From Actinomycetota bacterium (GTDB taxonomy: Bacteria > Actinomycetota > Thermoleophilia > Miltoncostaeales > Miltoncostaeaceae): a DNA stretch of 33,624 bases. The stretch is taken from positions 1 to 33,624 of the forward strand of contig CAUJCX010000037.1 in the NCBI GenBank assembly GCA_963169235.1, given 5' to 3'. Under the pieces are notes generated by a model. The model saw nothing but the letters and a program-made list of their open reading frames with translations, had not been told where the DNA came from and searched no databases. This document shows positions 15,844 to 23,245 of the stretch, in pieces. The translations under genes were made by a program, and so were the position numbers. How positions within the stretch are numbered: position 1 is the stretch's first letter; each line of letters opens with the position of its first letter.

Positions 15844-15997
15844 AGATAGTTCACCGGTGAATCGTACTCCCGCGCGTGGGGCGGGCGCCCGTGCCACCGG
15901 CGACCCACGACGCTACCGGGCGCCGCGACCGGGGGCCCGTGGAACCGGCGACGCATCGTGGGATGCGGCAGCCGCGTCCGTTGCTCCGGGGCACGGG

Positions 15998-16003
15998 TAC
16001 GAT
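15998..16003 (+). promoter_or_regulatory. -10 box ahead of small membrane protein
   Basis: TACGAT in the context GGGTACGATC, close to the GGTACCATC boxes seen ahead of the genes at 30882 and 31690. It stands 36 bases before the GTG at 16040 in the divergent gap after the ABC exporter operon. No clear -35. Confidence 0.35.
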
Positions 16004-16039
16004 CTGCGCTTGGACGAGCCGCCGTGACGGGGAGTGGCT

Positions 16040-16462
16040 GTGGCGCGACGAGACGACGCGGACGAGACCGAGCTTCCTTCGCGCAGGTGGAGCGCCACGG
16101 TGCTCCTCGTCTGTGCCGCGGCGCTCGCCGCGTACCTCTGGTGGAGCCATGCGGAGACCCCGGAGTGGATCGCGTACCTGGTGATCTACGTCGTCATCGC
16201 GACGGCGGGATATCGCGTCGAGCGGCAGGTGGTTGTGACGGGGTCGGCGCGTGGCGATCGGCGGCGCGGCGTGTACCCCGGGTCTCGCATGGCACAGTCC
16301 ATCGACGATGGGGCGCATGTGGGACGACGCGCCCCACCAAGGGATGGGAGTGGGCACGGGGCACGAGTCGATTCCCCCGTCCTTCGTCGTTGTGCCAGCG
16401 GGCGTGGCGTCCGGCATGTCCCGTCTTCGCGTCCGGCATCGATCGGGTGCCGGGGCGCATGA
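16040..16462 (+). CDS. Small membrane protein; C-terminal half doubtful
   Basis: Up to 140 aa from the GTG at 16040, with GGGGAG 7 bases ahead; a GTG at 16034 is also in frame. Two membrane helices are clear: WSATVLLVCAAALAAYLWW and EWIAYLVIYVVIATAGY. Up to about 16260 the codons have the GC-rich third positions of a real gene. After that the bias is lost, with many third-position A and T, and the residues become arginine/glycine/serine-rich without pattern. Either the original gene ended or was frameshifted near 16240-16260 and the tail is read-through, or the tail is fast-evolving. The final TGA overlaps the ATG of the next gene, which would argue for coupling if the tail is real. No function recognised. 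Confidence 0.5.
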   Translation: MARRDDADETELPSRRWSATVLLVCAAALAAYLWWSHAETPEWIAYLVIYVVIATAGYRVERQVVVTGSARGDRRRGVYPGSRMAQSIDDGAHVGRRAPPRDGSGHGARVDSPVLRRCASGRGVRHVPSSRPASIGCRGA

Positions 16463-16737
16463 TGCGTAAACAGCCGCCCCTGTCGCCGTCGACGCAACGC
16501 GCATTCGTGTGGTTCGTGGCCGGCGCGCTGACCTCGTTCGTCGTGGCGGTGGCCTCGAGGGCTGTGCGCGGCCACCTCGCCCCAGACGGGGAGTGGAGCG
16601 CACGTATCGAGACCGTCGAGGCGGTGCTCTTTCCGGCGCTCGTCGTGACCATGGTGGCGCTCGCCGTGCGCCTCATGCTCGCGATGCGAAGGGATCGCGC
16701 CGAGTGGGCGCGAGGCCGAGAGCGACCCCCCACGTAG
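16459..16737 (+). CDS. Small two-helix membrane protein
   Basis: 92 aa from the ATG at 16459 (a second ATG follows at once). Two hydrophobic segments, FVWFVAGALTSFVVAVA and AVLFPALVVTMVALAVRLML, flank a short loop; the C-terminus RRDRAEWARGRERPPT is basic, consistent with a cytoplasmic end. Third-position GC is high here, unlike the 200 bases just before. Not recognised. Its start overlaps the stop of the preceding frame. Confidence 0.55.
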   Translation: MMRKQPPLSPSTQRAFVWFVAGALTSFVVAVASRAVRGHLAPDGEWSARIETVEAVLFPALVVTMVALAVRLMLAMRRDRAEWARGRERPPT

Positions 16738-16844
16738 CCGCGGCGCGGCGGCGTTGGTGGGTGGGCGCCCGGGTTCCGCGACGTCGGTCGGCGCCGGACG
16801 GACGAGATCTGCCTTCGTCTGCGTCTGGTCGTCGTGCCGCGGCC

Positions 16845-17042
16845 TCACGCACCCGGATACACGACGCGGCAGCGCAGCACGTTGGCCACCTCCGCATGCA
16901 GCAGGCCGGGCTCTGCCAGGTCACGCCCCCGCAGGGAGGCGGCAGCCCACCCCCCTGCGGCGCCGAGTTCGACGACGGGCCTGCGACCAACGTCGTCCAG
17001 CTCGCACCACCACACCTCGCCGCGCGCGGGCAGCGGGGTCAC
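16845..17042 (-). pseudogene. Truncated toxin remnant: MazF N-terminus joined to a PIN-domain piece
   Basis: 65 codons, GTG start overlapping the antitoxin stop (GTGA). The first 24 residues, including PARGEVWWCELD and GRRPVV, are the first strand and loop of MazF ribonucleases. From VVEL onward the text changes: ASLRGRDLAEPGLLHAEVANVLR matches the early part of VapC/PIN toxins, where LLHAEVANVLR carries the second conserved acidic residue. The rest of MazF is absent in all frames down to 16738, and the PIN piece lacks the first Asp strand and everything after NVLR. Neither toxin fold is complete, so it is read as a dead chimera left by recombination at the shared VV coding bases. An alternative is a novel small protein. 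Confidence 0.6.
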
Positions 17043-17272
17043 GACCGCCCAGCGGCCTCGCGGAACGAGGCCAGGTCACCCCACGCGTCCGGCTCATCGA
17101 CGGGATGCGCGTCGTAGGCGGCGTACGAGGCGTCGATGGATGCGGAGCGCATCCGTGCAAGCAACGCGCTGAGTGCGTCGTCGATGAGAGCGGCGTCGCG
17201 CTTGCCGGAGGCTGCCCGCGCTCGGGTGAGGAGATCCGCGTCCACCGTCGTGCTCAGGCGTATGCGAGTCAT
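17039..17272 (-). CDS. MazE-like ribbon-helix-helix antitoxin
   Basis: 77 aa. The N-terminus [19 protein letters not shown] is a ribbon-helix-helix DNA-binding start (strand then helix), followed by [17 protein letters not shown]. The C-terminal [21 protein letters not shown] is the toxin-wrapping tail that I know from actinobacterial MazE5-type antitoxins. It sits in front of and overlaps the MazF-like remnant, in the normal antitoxin-toxin order. With its toxin broken it may persist as a repressor or as a decoy against other MazF toxins, or be decaying. Confidence 0.75.
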   Translation of the reverse strand: MTRIRLSTTVDADLLTRARAASGKRDAALIDDALSALLARMRSASIDASYAAYDAHPVDEPDAWGDLASFREAAGRS

Positions 17273-17428
17273 GCCACGATCGTACTACGGAGCAGATTGT
17301 CGCTCGCTGCGCGAACGTGCGACGCGGTGCGAGATGGCGCTGCCTGGCGGTAAAGCCGGTGGCCGCGGGGCGGTGCGGCGGGTACCCGGAAGCGCCGCAC
17401 GACAGGCCGTGGAGCGTCGGTCGCGTGT

Positions 17429-17434
17429 GATACT
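17429..17434 (+). promoter_or_regulatory. Possible -10 box of vapBC
   Basis: GATACT in GTGTGATACTGC ends 6 bases before the ATG at 17441, so vapB would be leaderless. The 168-base gap between the divergent antitoxin genes (17273-17440) shows nothing else clear. Confidence 0.35.
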
Positions 17435-17440
17435 GCCGCT

Positions 17441-17686
17441 ATGGGTGACACATACACCGTCGTGGTGGGAGAAAAGGGCCGCGTGGTGGTGCCGGCCGAC
17501 GTTCGGCAGCGGATGGGCCTGGCCCCCGGCAGCCGGCTGGTGCTCGTCGATTCGCCCCAGGGCCTCGTGCTGTTGACACAAGCCCAGCTGCGCGATCGGG
17601 TGCGGGCCGGCCTGCACGGACGCGAGCTCGTCGGGGGCCTCCTCGACGACCGGCGCCAGGCGGCGCGCGCCGAGGACGCCGCCTAG
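17441..17686 (+). CDS. vapB: VapB antitoxin, AbrB/SpoVT type
   Basis: 81 aa. Residues 3-45 form the swapped-hairpin AbrB fold: YTVVVGEKGRVVVPADVRQRMGLAPGSRLVLV. The remaining tail (RVRAGLHGRELVGGLLDDRR) is the helix expected to bind and neutralise the toxin. The stop TAG shares its last base with the GTG of the PIN toxin, a standard antitoxin-first operon. It should also repress its own promoter together with the toxin. Confidence 0.85.
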   Translation: MGDTYTVVVGEKGRVVVPADVRQRMGLAPGSRLVLVDSPQGLVLLTQAQLRDRVRAGLHGRELVGGLLDDRRQAARAEDAA

Positions 17687-18051
17687 TGTGCGTGCTCGAC
17701 GCGTCCGCGCTGCTGGCGTACCTGGGCGGCGAGCCGGGCGGCGACATCGTCGAGGAGACGTTGGCGCGACCGGCCCACTGCGGCGCGGCCAACTGGTGCG
17801 AGACGGCTCAGAAGGTGCGGGCTGCGGGAGGGGACTGGCCGCTTGCACGCGCGCTGCTGCTGAGCTTCGACCTCACGATCGCGCCCGTCACCGTGGACGA
17901 CGCCGAGGAGGCCGCCCGCCTGTGGAAGCGGCACAGCGGACTGTCGCTGGGTGACCGGCTGTGCCTTGCCCTGGCAGGCCGTCTGGGGACGGTGGCCCTG
18001 ACAGCGGACCGTTCGTGGGGTTCCTCACCGACCGTCCGGCAGATTCGCTGA
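17686..18051 (+). CDS. vapC: VapC toxin, PIN-domain ribonuclease
   Basis: 121 aa, GTG start. The four PIN acidic positions are present: Asp in VLDASALLAYL, Glu in ANWCETAQKV, Asp in LSLGDRLCLALA and Asp in ALTADRSW. It should therefore be an active Mg-dependent endoribonuclease that cuts tRNA or rRNA when freed from VapB. Length is slightly short but complete. It lies next to a decayed mazEF-like pair, so this stretch is a toxin-antitoxin cluster. Confidence 0.87.
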   Translation: MCVLDASALLAYLGGEPGGDIVEETLARPAHCGAANWCETAQKVRAAGGDWPLARALLLSFDLTIAPVTVDDAEEAARLWKRHSGLSLGDRLCLALAGRLGTVALTADRSWGSSPTVRQIR

Positions 18052-18145
18052 CGCTGTGCGACGAAGCCCGGCGGGCCGACCGCACCGGGGCCACGCATCC
18101 TCCTGTGGCGCAACCGGACGCTGCGGGGCCGCGATCGTGGGATCG

Positions 18146-18691
18146 ATGAGGCTCCTGCACACGCGCCTCGCGCTCGCTCTTCTCGCCGTGGCCGTAGTGG
18201 CCGGGTGCGGCGGTGAGTCAACGAGTGGCGCGTCGAGCTCCACCGTTGAGGATCACGCCTATGCGGCGATGTCGCGACCCCTCGCGGGGCCGCCGCCGCT
18301 CTTCACCGCGCAGATTCCCGCGCCGGCGCGGCTTGAGGGCTCCACCTCGTATCGGGTCGGTCGCAGCCAGAAATACCCCGCCTACCTCGTGCGCACCGCC
18401 GACGGGGAGCTGTGCCTGTACGCACGCGGCGACGACGGCATCGGCGGGTCGTGCACGCGCGGCGGGTCGCCCGATCACGGGGTCGTGGCCCTCGGTGAGG
18501 TGCGCGCCGACGGCGGCTACGTGCTCACGATCGCCGTCCCCGACGACGTGACGGCGGTCACAGCAAAGGGACGCGCTCACGTTCCCGAGGACAACCTGGT
18601 GAGCCTCAACCTGCCGTACGAGCCGACGAGCATCGAGATGGCGTCCTCGCGCGGCGACTTCGCGTTTCCCGTCGTCCCCCGCCGCCCCTAG
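18146..18691 (+). CDS. Small lipoprotein of unknown function
   Basis: 181 aa from the ATG at 18146 (MRLLHTRLALALL), chosen because it begins a normal lipoprotein signal peptide with lipobox VVAGC; the frame is open 30 codons further upstream without a credible start. The mature part has a short serine/glycine linker, then a beta-rich region (YPAYLVRTADGELCLYARG, GGYVLTIAVPDDVTAV) with two cysteines that could form a disulfide. No family recognised. It is probably anchored outside the membrane. Confidence 0.72.
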   Translation: MRLLHTRLALALLAVAVVAGCGGESTSGASSSTVEDHAYAAMSRPLAGPPPLFTAQIPAPARLEGSTSYRVGRSQKYPAYLVRTADGELCLYARGDDGIGGSCTRGGSPDHGVVALGEVRADGGYVLTIAVPDDVTAVTAKGRAHVPEDNLVSLNLPYEPTSIEMASSRGDFAFPVVPRRP

Positions 18692-18733
18692 CGAGGATCG
18701 CGTCGCCCGGCACGGGCCCCGGACGCGGCTCGG

Positions 18734-19792
18734 GTGTGGCAAGGTAAAACCCGCACACCGACCACGATCCGCGGGGGCGCGACCATCGGCAGCCGAGCAT
18801 GGAACGAGGCACGCGACGGCGGGTTCGCCCCGCTGCCCATCGAGGACTTCGCGCCGCCCCAGGTGCTGGCCGTGCCCAACGTCAGCGAGGGCAGCGACCC
18901 CGGCATCATCGCCCGGCTCACCGAGGCCGCGTCGCTGCCGCGCGTGCGGGTGGTCGACGTGCACTCCGACGCCGACCACGACCGCACCGTCCTCACGCTC
19001 GTCGGGCCGCCCATGGAGATCCAGGACGCCCTGGTGGAGCTCGCCGGCGCGTGCATCGACCTCATCGACCTGCGCCGTCAGCGGGGAGTGCACCCCCGCG
19101 TCGGCGCGCTCGACGTCGCCCCCCTGGTGGCGCTCACGCCCGACGACGAGGCCCTCGCGTCCGAGGTGGCGCTGGTGGTCGCCGACCGCATCGGCAACGA
19201 GCTCAACCTGCCCGTGTTCCTGTACGGCGCCCTGGTGGCCGACCCGCAGCGCAACCGGCCCCACCACTTCCGCAGCGAGGGCATCGACGGCCTCGAGCGG
19301 GCGATGGAGGAAGGCCGCCTGCGCCCCGACGCGGGCCCCGAGCGCCTGCACCCCACGGCTGGGGCCGTGCTGGTGGGCATGCGTCCACCGCTGATCGCGT
19401 GGAACGTGGAGCTACCCGACGCGTCGCTGGCCGAGGCGCGGGCCATCGCCGACCGCATCCGCGAGACCAGCGGCGGCCACCCCGGCCTGCGGGCCCTGGG
19501 CCTCTACCTGCCCGAGCGCGGCGTCGCACAGGTGTCGATGAACCTGGAGGACTACCGGGTCACGTCGCCCGCGCGGGCCGTGCACGCCGTGCGCCGCGAG
19601 GCCGAGCGCCTGGGCGTGCGGGTAGGGTCGAGCGAGCTCGTGGGCATGATCCCGCGGGCTGCACTGCGCGGCACCAGCCCGCAGGCGCTGGGGCTCACGC
19701 GCTTCACGCCCGCGCAGGTGCTCGAAGCGCGTTGCCCCGACCTGCGCCGCCCCGACCCGGCCACCCGACGAACGCGAGACACCGACCGCTGA
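18734..19792 (+). CDS. ftcD: Glutamate formimidoyltransferase (formiminotransferase domain protein)
   Basis: 352 aa. VLAVPNVSEG, VDVHSDADHDRTVLTLVG and GVHPRVGALDVAPLVAL (with the catalytic histidine) are hallmarks of the N-terminal formiminotransferase subdomain; VSMNLEDYRVTSP and VGSSELVGMIPRAAL belong to the C-terminal one. The cyclodeaminase half of the fused mammalian enzyme is absent, as usual in bacteria. It transfers the formimino group from formiminoglutamate to tetrahydrofolate, or salvages 5-formyl-folate. The start is uncertain: GTG at 18734 gives about 43 residues before the family's normal beginning, and the GTG at 18863 sits right at VLAVPN but lacks a ribosome site. No other histidine-degradation gene is present. 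Its stop overlaps the next ATG (TGATG). Confidence 0.88.
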   Translation: MWQGKTRTPTTIRGGATIGSRAWNEARDGGFAPLPIEDFAPPQVLAVPNVSEGSDPGIIARLTEAASLPRVRVVDVHSDADHDRTVLTLVGPPMEIQDALVELAGACIDLIDLRRQRGVHPRVGALDVAPLVALTPDDEALASEVALVVADRIGNELNLPVFLYGALVADPQRNRPHHFRSEGIDGLERAMEEGRLRPDAGPERLHPTAGAVLVGMRPPLIAWNVELPDASLAEARAIADRIRETSGGHPGLRALGLYLPERGVAQVSMNLEDYRVTSPARAVHAVRREAERLGVRVGSSELVGMIPRAALRGTSPQALGLTRFTPAQVLEARCPDLRRPDPATRRTRDTDR

Positions 19793-20187
19793 TGGCGAAA
19801 CGACGCAAGCCCCGACCCACCGGCCCGCCCCCCGCGCGCAGCCCCAAGATGGAGCGCGTCGCCTCGGGCACCGAGCGCCCCAAGGCGTCCGGCCCGCGGG
19901 GCCCCGAGCCGCGGCCGCCGTCTTTCAAGGGCGTGCTGTTGCGCGCCGTGGTCATCGCCGCGTTCTACGGGCTGTTCCTGCTGGTGGTGCTGAAGGAGAA
20001 GCCGGCGACCACGCTCTTGGTGGCGCTGTTCGGGTTCGCGCTGATGGTGCCGCTGGGCATGCTGTTCGACCGCATGCGCTACCGCAGCCAGATGCGCCGC
20101 TGGAACCAGCGCAGCGGTGTTGCCGCGCCGTCCACCACCACCCGGGCCAAGGAGCAGCCGGCCGCGCCCGACGCCGACGACGCGTGA
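19792..20187 (+). CDS. Small basic two-helix membrane protein before hisS
   Basis: 131 aa. The first 45 residues are basic and proline-rich (MAKRRKPRPTGPPP...), probably cytoplasmic. Two hydrophobic segments follow: LLRAVVIAAFYGLFLLVVL and TLLVALFGFALMVPLGMLF, then a basic stretch FDRMRYRSQMRRW and a short acidic end. The ATG overlaps the ftcD stop by one base and its stop overlaps the hisS GTG by 4 bases, so it is translated within the same operon. Function unknown. Confidence 0.78.
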   Translation: MAKRRKPRPTGPPPARSPKMERVASGTERPKASGPRGPEPRPPSFKGVLLRAVVIAAFYGLFLLVVLKEKPATTLLVALFGFALMVPLGMLFDRMRYRSQMRRWNQRSGVAAPSTTTRAKEQPAAPDADDA

Positions 20188-21452
20188 GCGCCAAGGTCGA
20201 AGCCCCCAAGGGCACCCGCGACGTGCTGCCGCCCGAGAGCGTGCTGCGGGCCCGCATCCTCGCCGCCGCATCCGGGCTGTTCGACGCGTACGGCTACGGC
20301 CGCATCGCCACGCCCACGTTCGAGCAGACCGAGCTGTTCGTGCGCGGCGTGGGCGGCAGCACCGACATCGTGCGCAAGGAGATGTACACGTTCGACGATC
20401 TCGGCGGGCGCTCCATGACGCTGCGCCCGGAGGGCACCGCGCCCGTGGTGCGGGCGTTCGTCGAGCACGGCATGCACAAGCTGCCCCTGCCGGTGAAGCT
20501 CTGGTACACGGCGCCCATGTTCCGGTACGAGGCGCCCCAGGCCGGGCGCCTGCGCGAGCACACCCAGATCGGCGCCGAGGCCCTGGGCAGCGACGATCCG
20601 CTGCTTGACGCCGAGGCCATCGCCCTGCTGGGCGGCATCTACGCGCAGCTCGGCATCCCCGGCGTCCACCTGCGCATCTCAAGCCTGGGCGACGGGCCGT
20701 CGCGGGCCGCGTACCGCGACGAGCTCAGCGCGTACCTGCAGGCCCACGCGGCCGACCTGCCCGCCGACGCCCGCGAGCGGGCCGCCGAGAACCCCATGCG
20801 CCTGGTCGACGCCAAGGACCCCGCGGTGCAGGCGGTGATGACGGATGCGCCGCGCATCCTCGAGCGCCTCGGCGACGACGCCGCCGCCCACCACGCCACC
20901 GTGCTGGCGGCGCTCGACGCCGTGGGCATCGCGTACGTGGAGGACCCCACGCTGGTGCGCGGCCTCGACTACTACACCAAGACCGTGTTCGAGTTCACGT
21001 GCGACCGCCTGGGTGCCCAGAGCGGCATCGGCGGGGGAGGCCGCTACGACGGCCTGGTGGCCGAGCTGGGTGGCCCGCCCACGCCCGGCGTGGGCTTCGG
21101 ATCGGGCATCGAGCGCATCGTGCTGGCGCTCACCGCCGACGGCGACCCGCCGCCGGCGGGCGGCGCCGACGTGTACTTCGCCGCGCTGACGCCCGAGGGG
21201 CGGGCGGCCCTGTTCCCCGTGATGACGCGGCTGCGGGGCGCGGGCGTCGCATGCACCGGCGACCACCAGGGGCGCAGCATGAAGGGCATGATGAAGCAGG
21301 CGGCCGCGTCCGGCGCCGCCGCGTGCGTCATCCTGGGCGAGCGCGAGCTGGCCGAGGGCCACGCGACGCTGCGCGACATGACAAGCGGCGAGCAGCGCGA
21401 GGTGGCGCTGGCGCAGCTTGAGTCCGTACTTCTGAAGGAGCACCGCCCGTGA
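20184..21452 (+). CDS. hisS: Histidyl-tRNA synthetase
   Basis: 422 aa, the usual bacterial class II length, GTG start. APKGTRDVLP opens the family; motif 1 is around PTFEQTELFVRGVG, TLRPEGTAPVVRAFVEH follows, motif 2 is APMFRYEAPQAGRLREHTQIG, the histidine-specific motif is LVRGLDYYTKTVFEF and motif 3 is GFGSGIERI. The C-terminal anticodon-binding domain runs from about residue 325. In motif 2, most homologs have RQF where this protein has REH. It charges tRNA-His with histidine. It sits in a tightly overlapping run with aspS (GTGA overlap). Confidence 0.96.
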   Translation: MSAKVEAPKGTRDVLPPESVLRARILAAASGLFDAYGYGRIATPTFEQTELFVRGVGGSTDIVRKEMYTFDDLGGRSMTLRPEGTAPVVRAFVEHGMHKLPLPVKLWYTAPMFRYEAPQAGRLREHTQIGAEALGSDDPLLDAEAIALLGGIYAQLGIPGVHLRISSLGDGPSRAAYRDELSAYLQAHAADLPADARERAAENPMRLVDAKDPAVQAVMTDAPRILERLGDDAAAHHATVLAALDAVGIAYVEDPTLVRGLDYYTKTVFEFTCDRLGAQSGIGGGGRYDGLVAELGGPPTPGVGFGSGIERIVLALTADGDPPPAGGADVYFAALTPEGRAALFPVMTRLRGAGVACTGDHQGRSMKGMMKQAAASGAAACVILGERELAEGHATLRDMTSGEQREVALAQLESVLLKEHRP

Positions 21453-23236
21453 TCGGATCGACCCGCTACCGCACCCACACCTGCGTCGGGGCCGCCGACG
21501 CCGCCGGCGAGCGCGTGCGCGTGGCCGGCTGGGTGCACCGCCGCCGCGACCACGGCGGCGTCACGTTCATCGACGTGCGCGACCGCAGCGGCGTGCTGCA
21601 GCTGGTGTTCCACCCGGACGCCGCCGACGCCATCGAGGCGGCCAAGAGCCTGCATCCCGAGGACGTCATCACGGCCGAGGGGGAGCTGGTGCCCCGCGAC
21701 GCGGCCACCGTCAACGACAAGCTGCCCACCGGCGCGGTGGAGCTGCGCGTCGATCGCCTCGAGGTGCTCACCCACGCGGCCCCGATGCCGTTCTCGGTGG
21801 AGGACGAGGGCGCCGAGGCCAACGAGGAGCTGCGCCTCACGTACCGCTACGTGGAGCTGCGCCGCGAGTCCCGCCTGCGGGCGCTCGAACTGCGCGGCAC
21901 CGTGGTGCGGGCCATCCGCGGCGTGCTCGACGACGAGGGCTTCCTCGACGTCGAAACCCCCATGCTGACGCGGTCGACGCCGGAGGGCGCCCGCGACTTC
22001 CTGGTGCCCGCGCGCCTGCAGCGCGGCGCGTGGTACGCGCTGCCGCAGAGCCCGCAGCTGTTCAAGCAGCTCCTGATGGTGGGCGGCCTCGAGCGCTACT
22101 ACCAGATCGTCAAGTGCTTCCGCGACGAGGACCTGCGCGCCGACCGGCAGCCCGAGTTCACGCAGGTCGACATCGAGGCCAGCTTCGTCGAGCAGGACGA
22201 CATCATCGCGCTGGTCGAGAAGGTGCTGGTGGCCGCGTTCGCCGCCGGCGGCGTGACGCTGGAGGCGCCGTTCGCGCGCATGACGTGGGCCGATGCCATG
22301 CGCCGCTACGGCAGCGACCGCCCCGACCTGCGGTTCGGCCTCGAGATCCAGGACTGGTCGCAGGCCGCGGCCGCGTCCGGCCTGGGCGTGTTCGAGGGCG
22401 TCGTCGCGGCCGGCGGGGTGGTGCGCGGCATCGTGGTGCCGGGCGCCGGCGGCGGCATGTCGCGCAAGGACCTCGACGGCCTGGTGGCCGAGGCCCAGGA
22501 GATCGGGGCCAAGGGCCTGGTGTGGGCCGTCCCGGGCGAGGGGGGCGCGCTGCGCTCGTCGGTGAAGGCCGACTTCCTGGCCGGGCTGTCCGACGCGTTC
22601 GGGGCCGCGACGGGCGACCTCATCGCCGTGGTCGCCGACCAGGAGCCCGCCGCGCAGAACGTGCTGGGCGTGTTGCGCGGGCGCCTGGCCGAGCGCCACG
22701 GCCTCGTCCCCGAGGGGGCGTGGGAGCCGCTGTGGGTGGTCGACTTCCCGCTGGTGGAGTGGAACCCCGGCGAGAAGCGCTGGGACTCGCTGCACCACCC
22801 GTTCACGTCGCCGCGCGCCGACGACCTGGGCCTCATGGAGTCCGACCCGGGCGCCGTCACCGCGGTGGCGTACGACATCGTGATGAACGGCCTCGAGCTG
22901 GGCGGCGGAAGCATCCGCATCAACGACCCCGAGGTGCAGCAGCGGGCGCTGGCCATGATCGGCATGGACGCCGACGAGGCCGAGGCACGGTTCGGCTTCC
23001 TGTTGCGGGCGCTCGAGCTGGGCGCACCGCCGCACGGCGGGCTGGCGCTGGGCCTCGACCGCATGGTGATGCTGCTGGCAGGCGCCGCGTCCATCCGCGA
23101 CGTGATCGCGTTCCCGAAGACCGCGACGGGCGGCGACCCGCTCACCGGGGCACCCGCCGAGGTGGACGCCGTCCAGTTGCGCGACCTTGGCATCTCGGTG
23201 ACACCGCCGCCCTCGCCGCCGGCGCCCAAGGGCTAG
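21449..23236 (+). CDS. aspS: Aspartyl-tRNA synthetase, bacterial type
   Basis: 595 aa, GTG start overlapping the hisS stop. It has the N-terminal OB-fold anticodon domain (GWVHRRRDHGGVTFIDVRDR), the class II core with motif 2 FRDEDLRADRQPEFTQ and QSPQLFKQLLMVGG, the GAD insertion domain (about residues 280-410) characteristic of the bacterial type, and motif 3 GLALGLDRMVMLL. The histidine in RRRDHGG matches the residue associated with nondiscriminating enzymes in Pseudomonas, which also charge tRNA-Asn with aspartate; discriminating enzymes such as that of E. coli have RRRDLG. Whether this enzyme needs GatCAB to correct Asp-tRNA-Asn is an inference. Confidence 0.96.
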   Translation: MIGSTRYRTHTCVGAADAAGERVRVAGWVHRRRDHGGVTFIDVRDRSGVLQLVFHPDAADAIEAAKSLHPEDVITAEGELVPRDAATVNDKLPTGAVELRVDRLEVLTHAAPMPFSVEDEGAEANEELRLTYRYVELRRESRLRALELRGTVVRAIRGVLDDEGFLDVETPMLTRSTPEGARDFLVPARLQRGAWYALPQSPQLFKQLLMVGGLERYYQIVKCFRDEDLRADRQPEFTQVDIEASFVEQDDIIALVEKVLVAAFAAGGVTLEAPFARMTWADAMRRYGSDRPDLRFGLEIQDWSQAAAASGLGVFEGVVAAGGVVRGIVVPGAGGGMSRKDLDGLVAEAQEIGAKGLVWAVPGEGGALRSSVKADFLAGLSDAFGAATGDLIAVVADQEPAAQNVLGVLRGRLAERHGLVPEGAWEPLWVVDFPLVEWNPGEKRWDSLHHPFTSPRADDLGLMESDPGAVTAVAYDIVMNGLELGGGSIRINDPEVQQRALAMIGMDADEAEARFGFLLRALELGAPPHGGLALGLDRMVMLLAGAASIRDVIAFPKTATGGDPLTGAPAEVDAVQLRDLGISVTPPPSPPAPKG

Positions 23237-23245
23237 CGGACCCGC

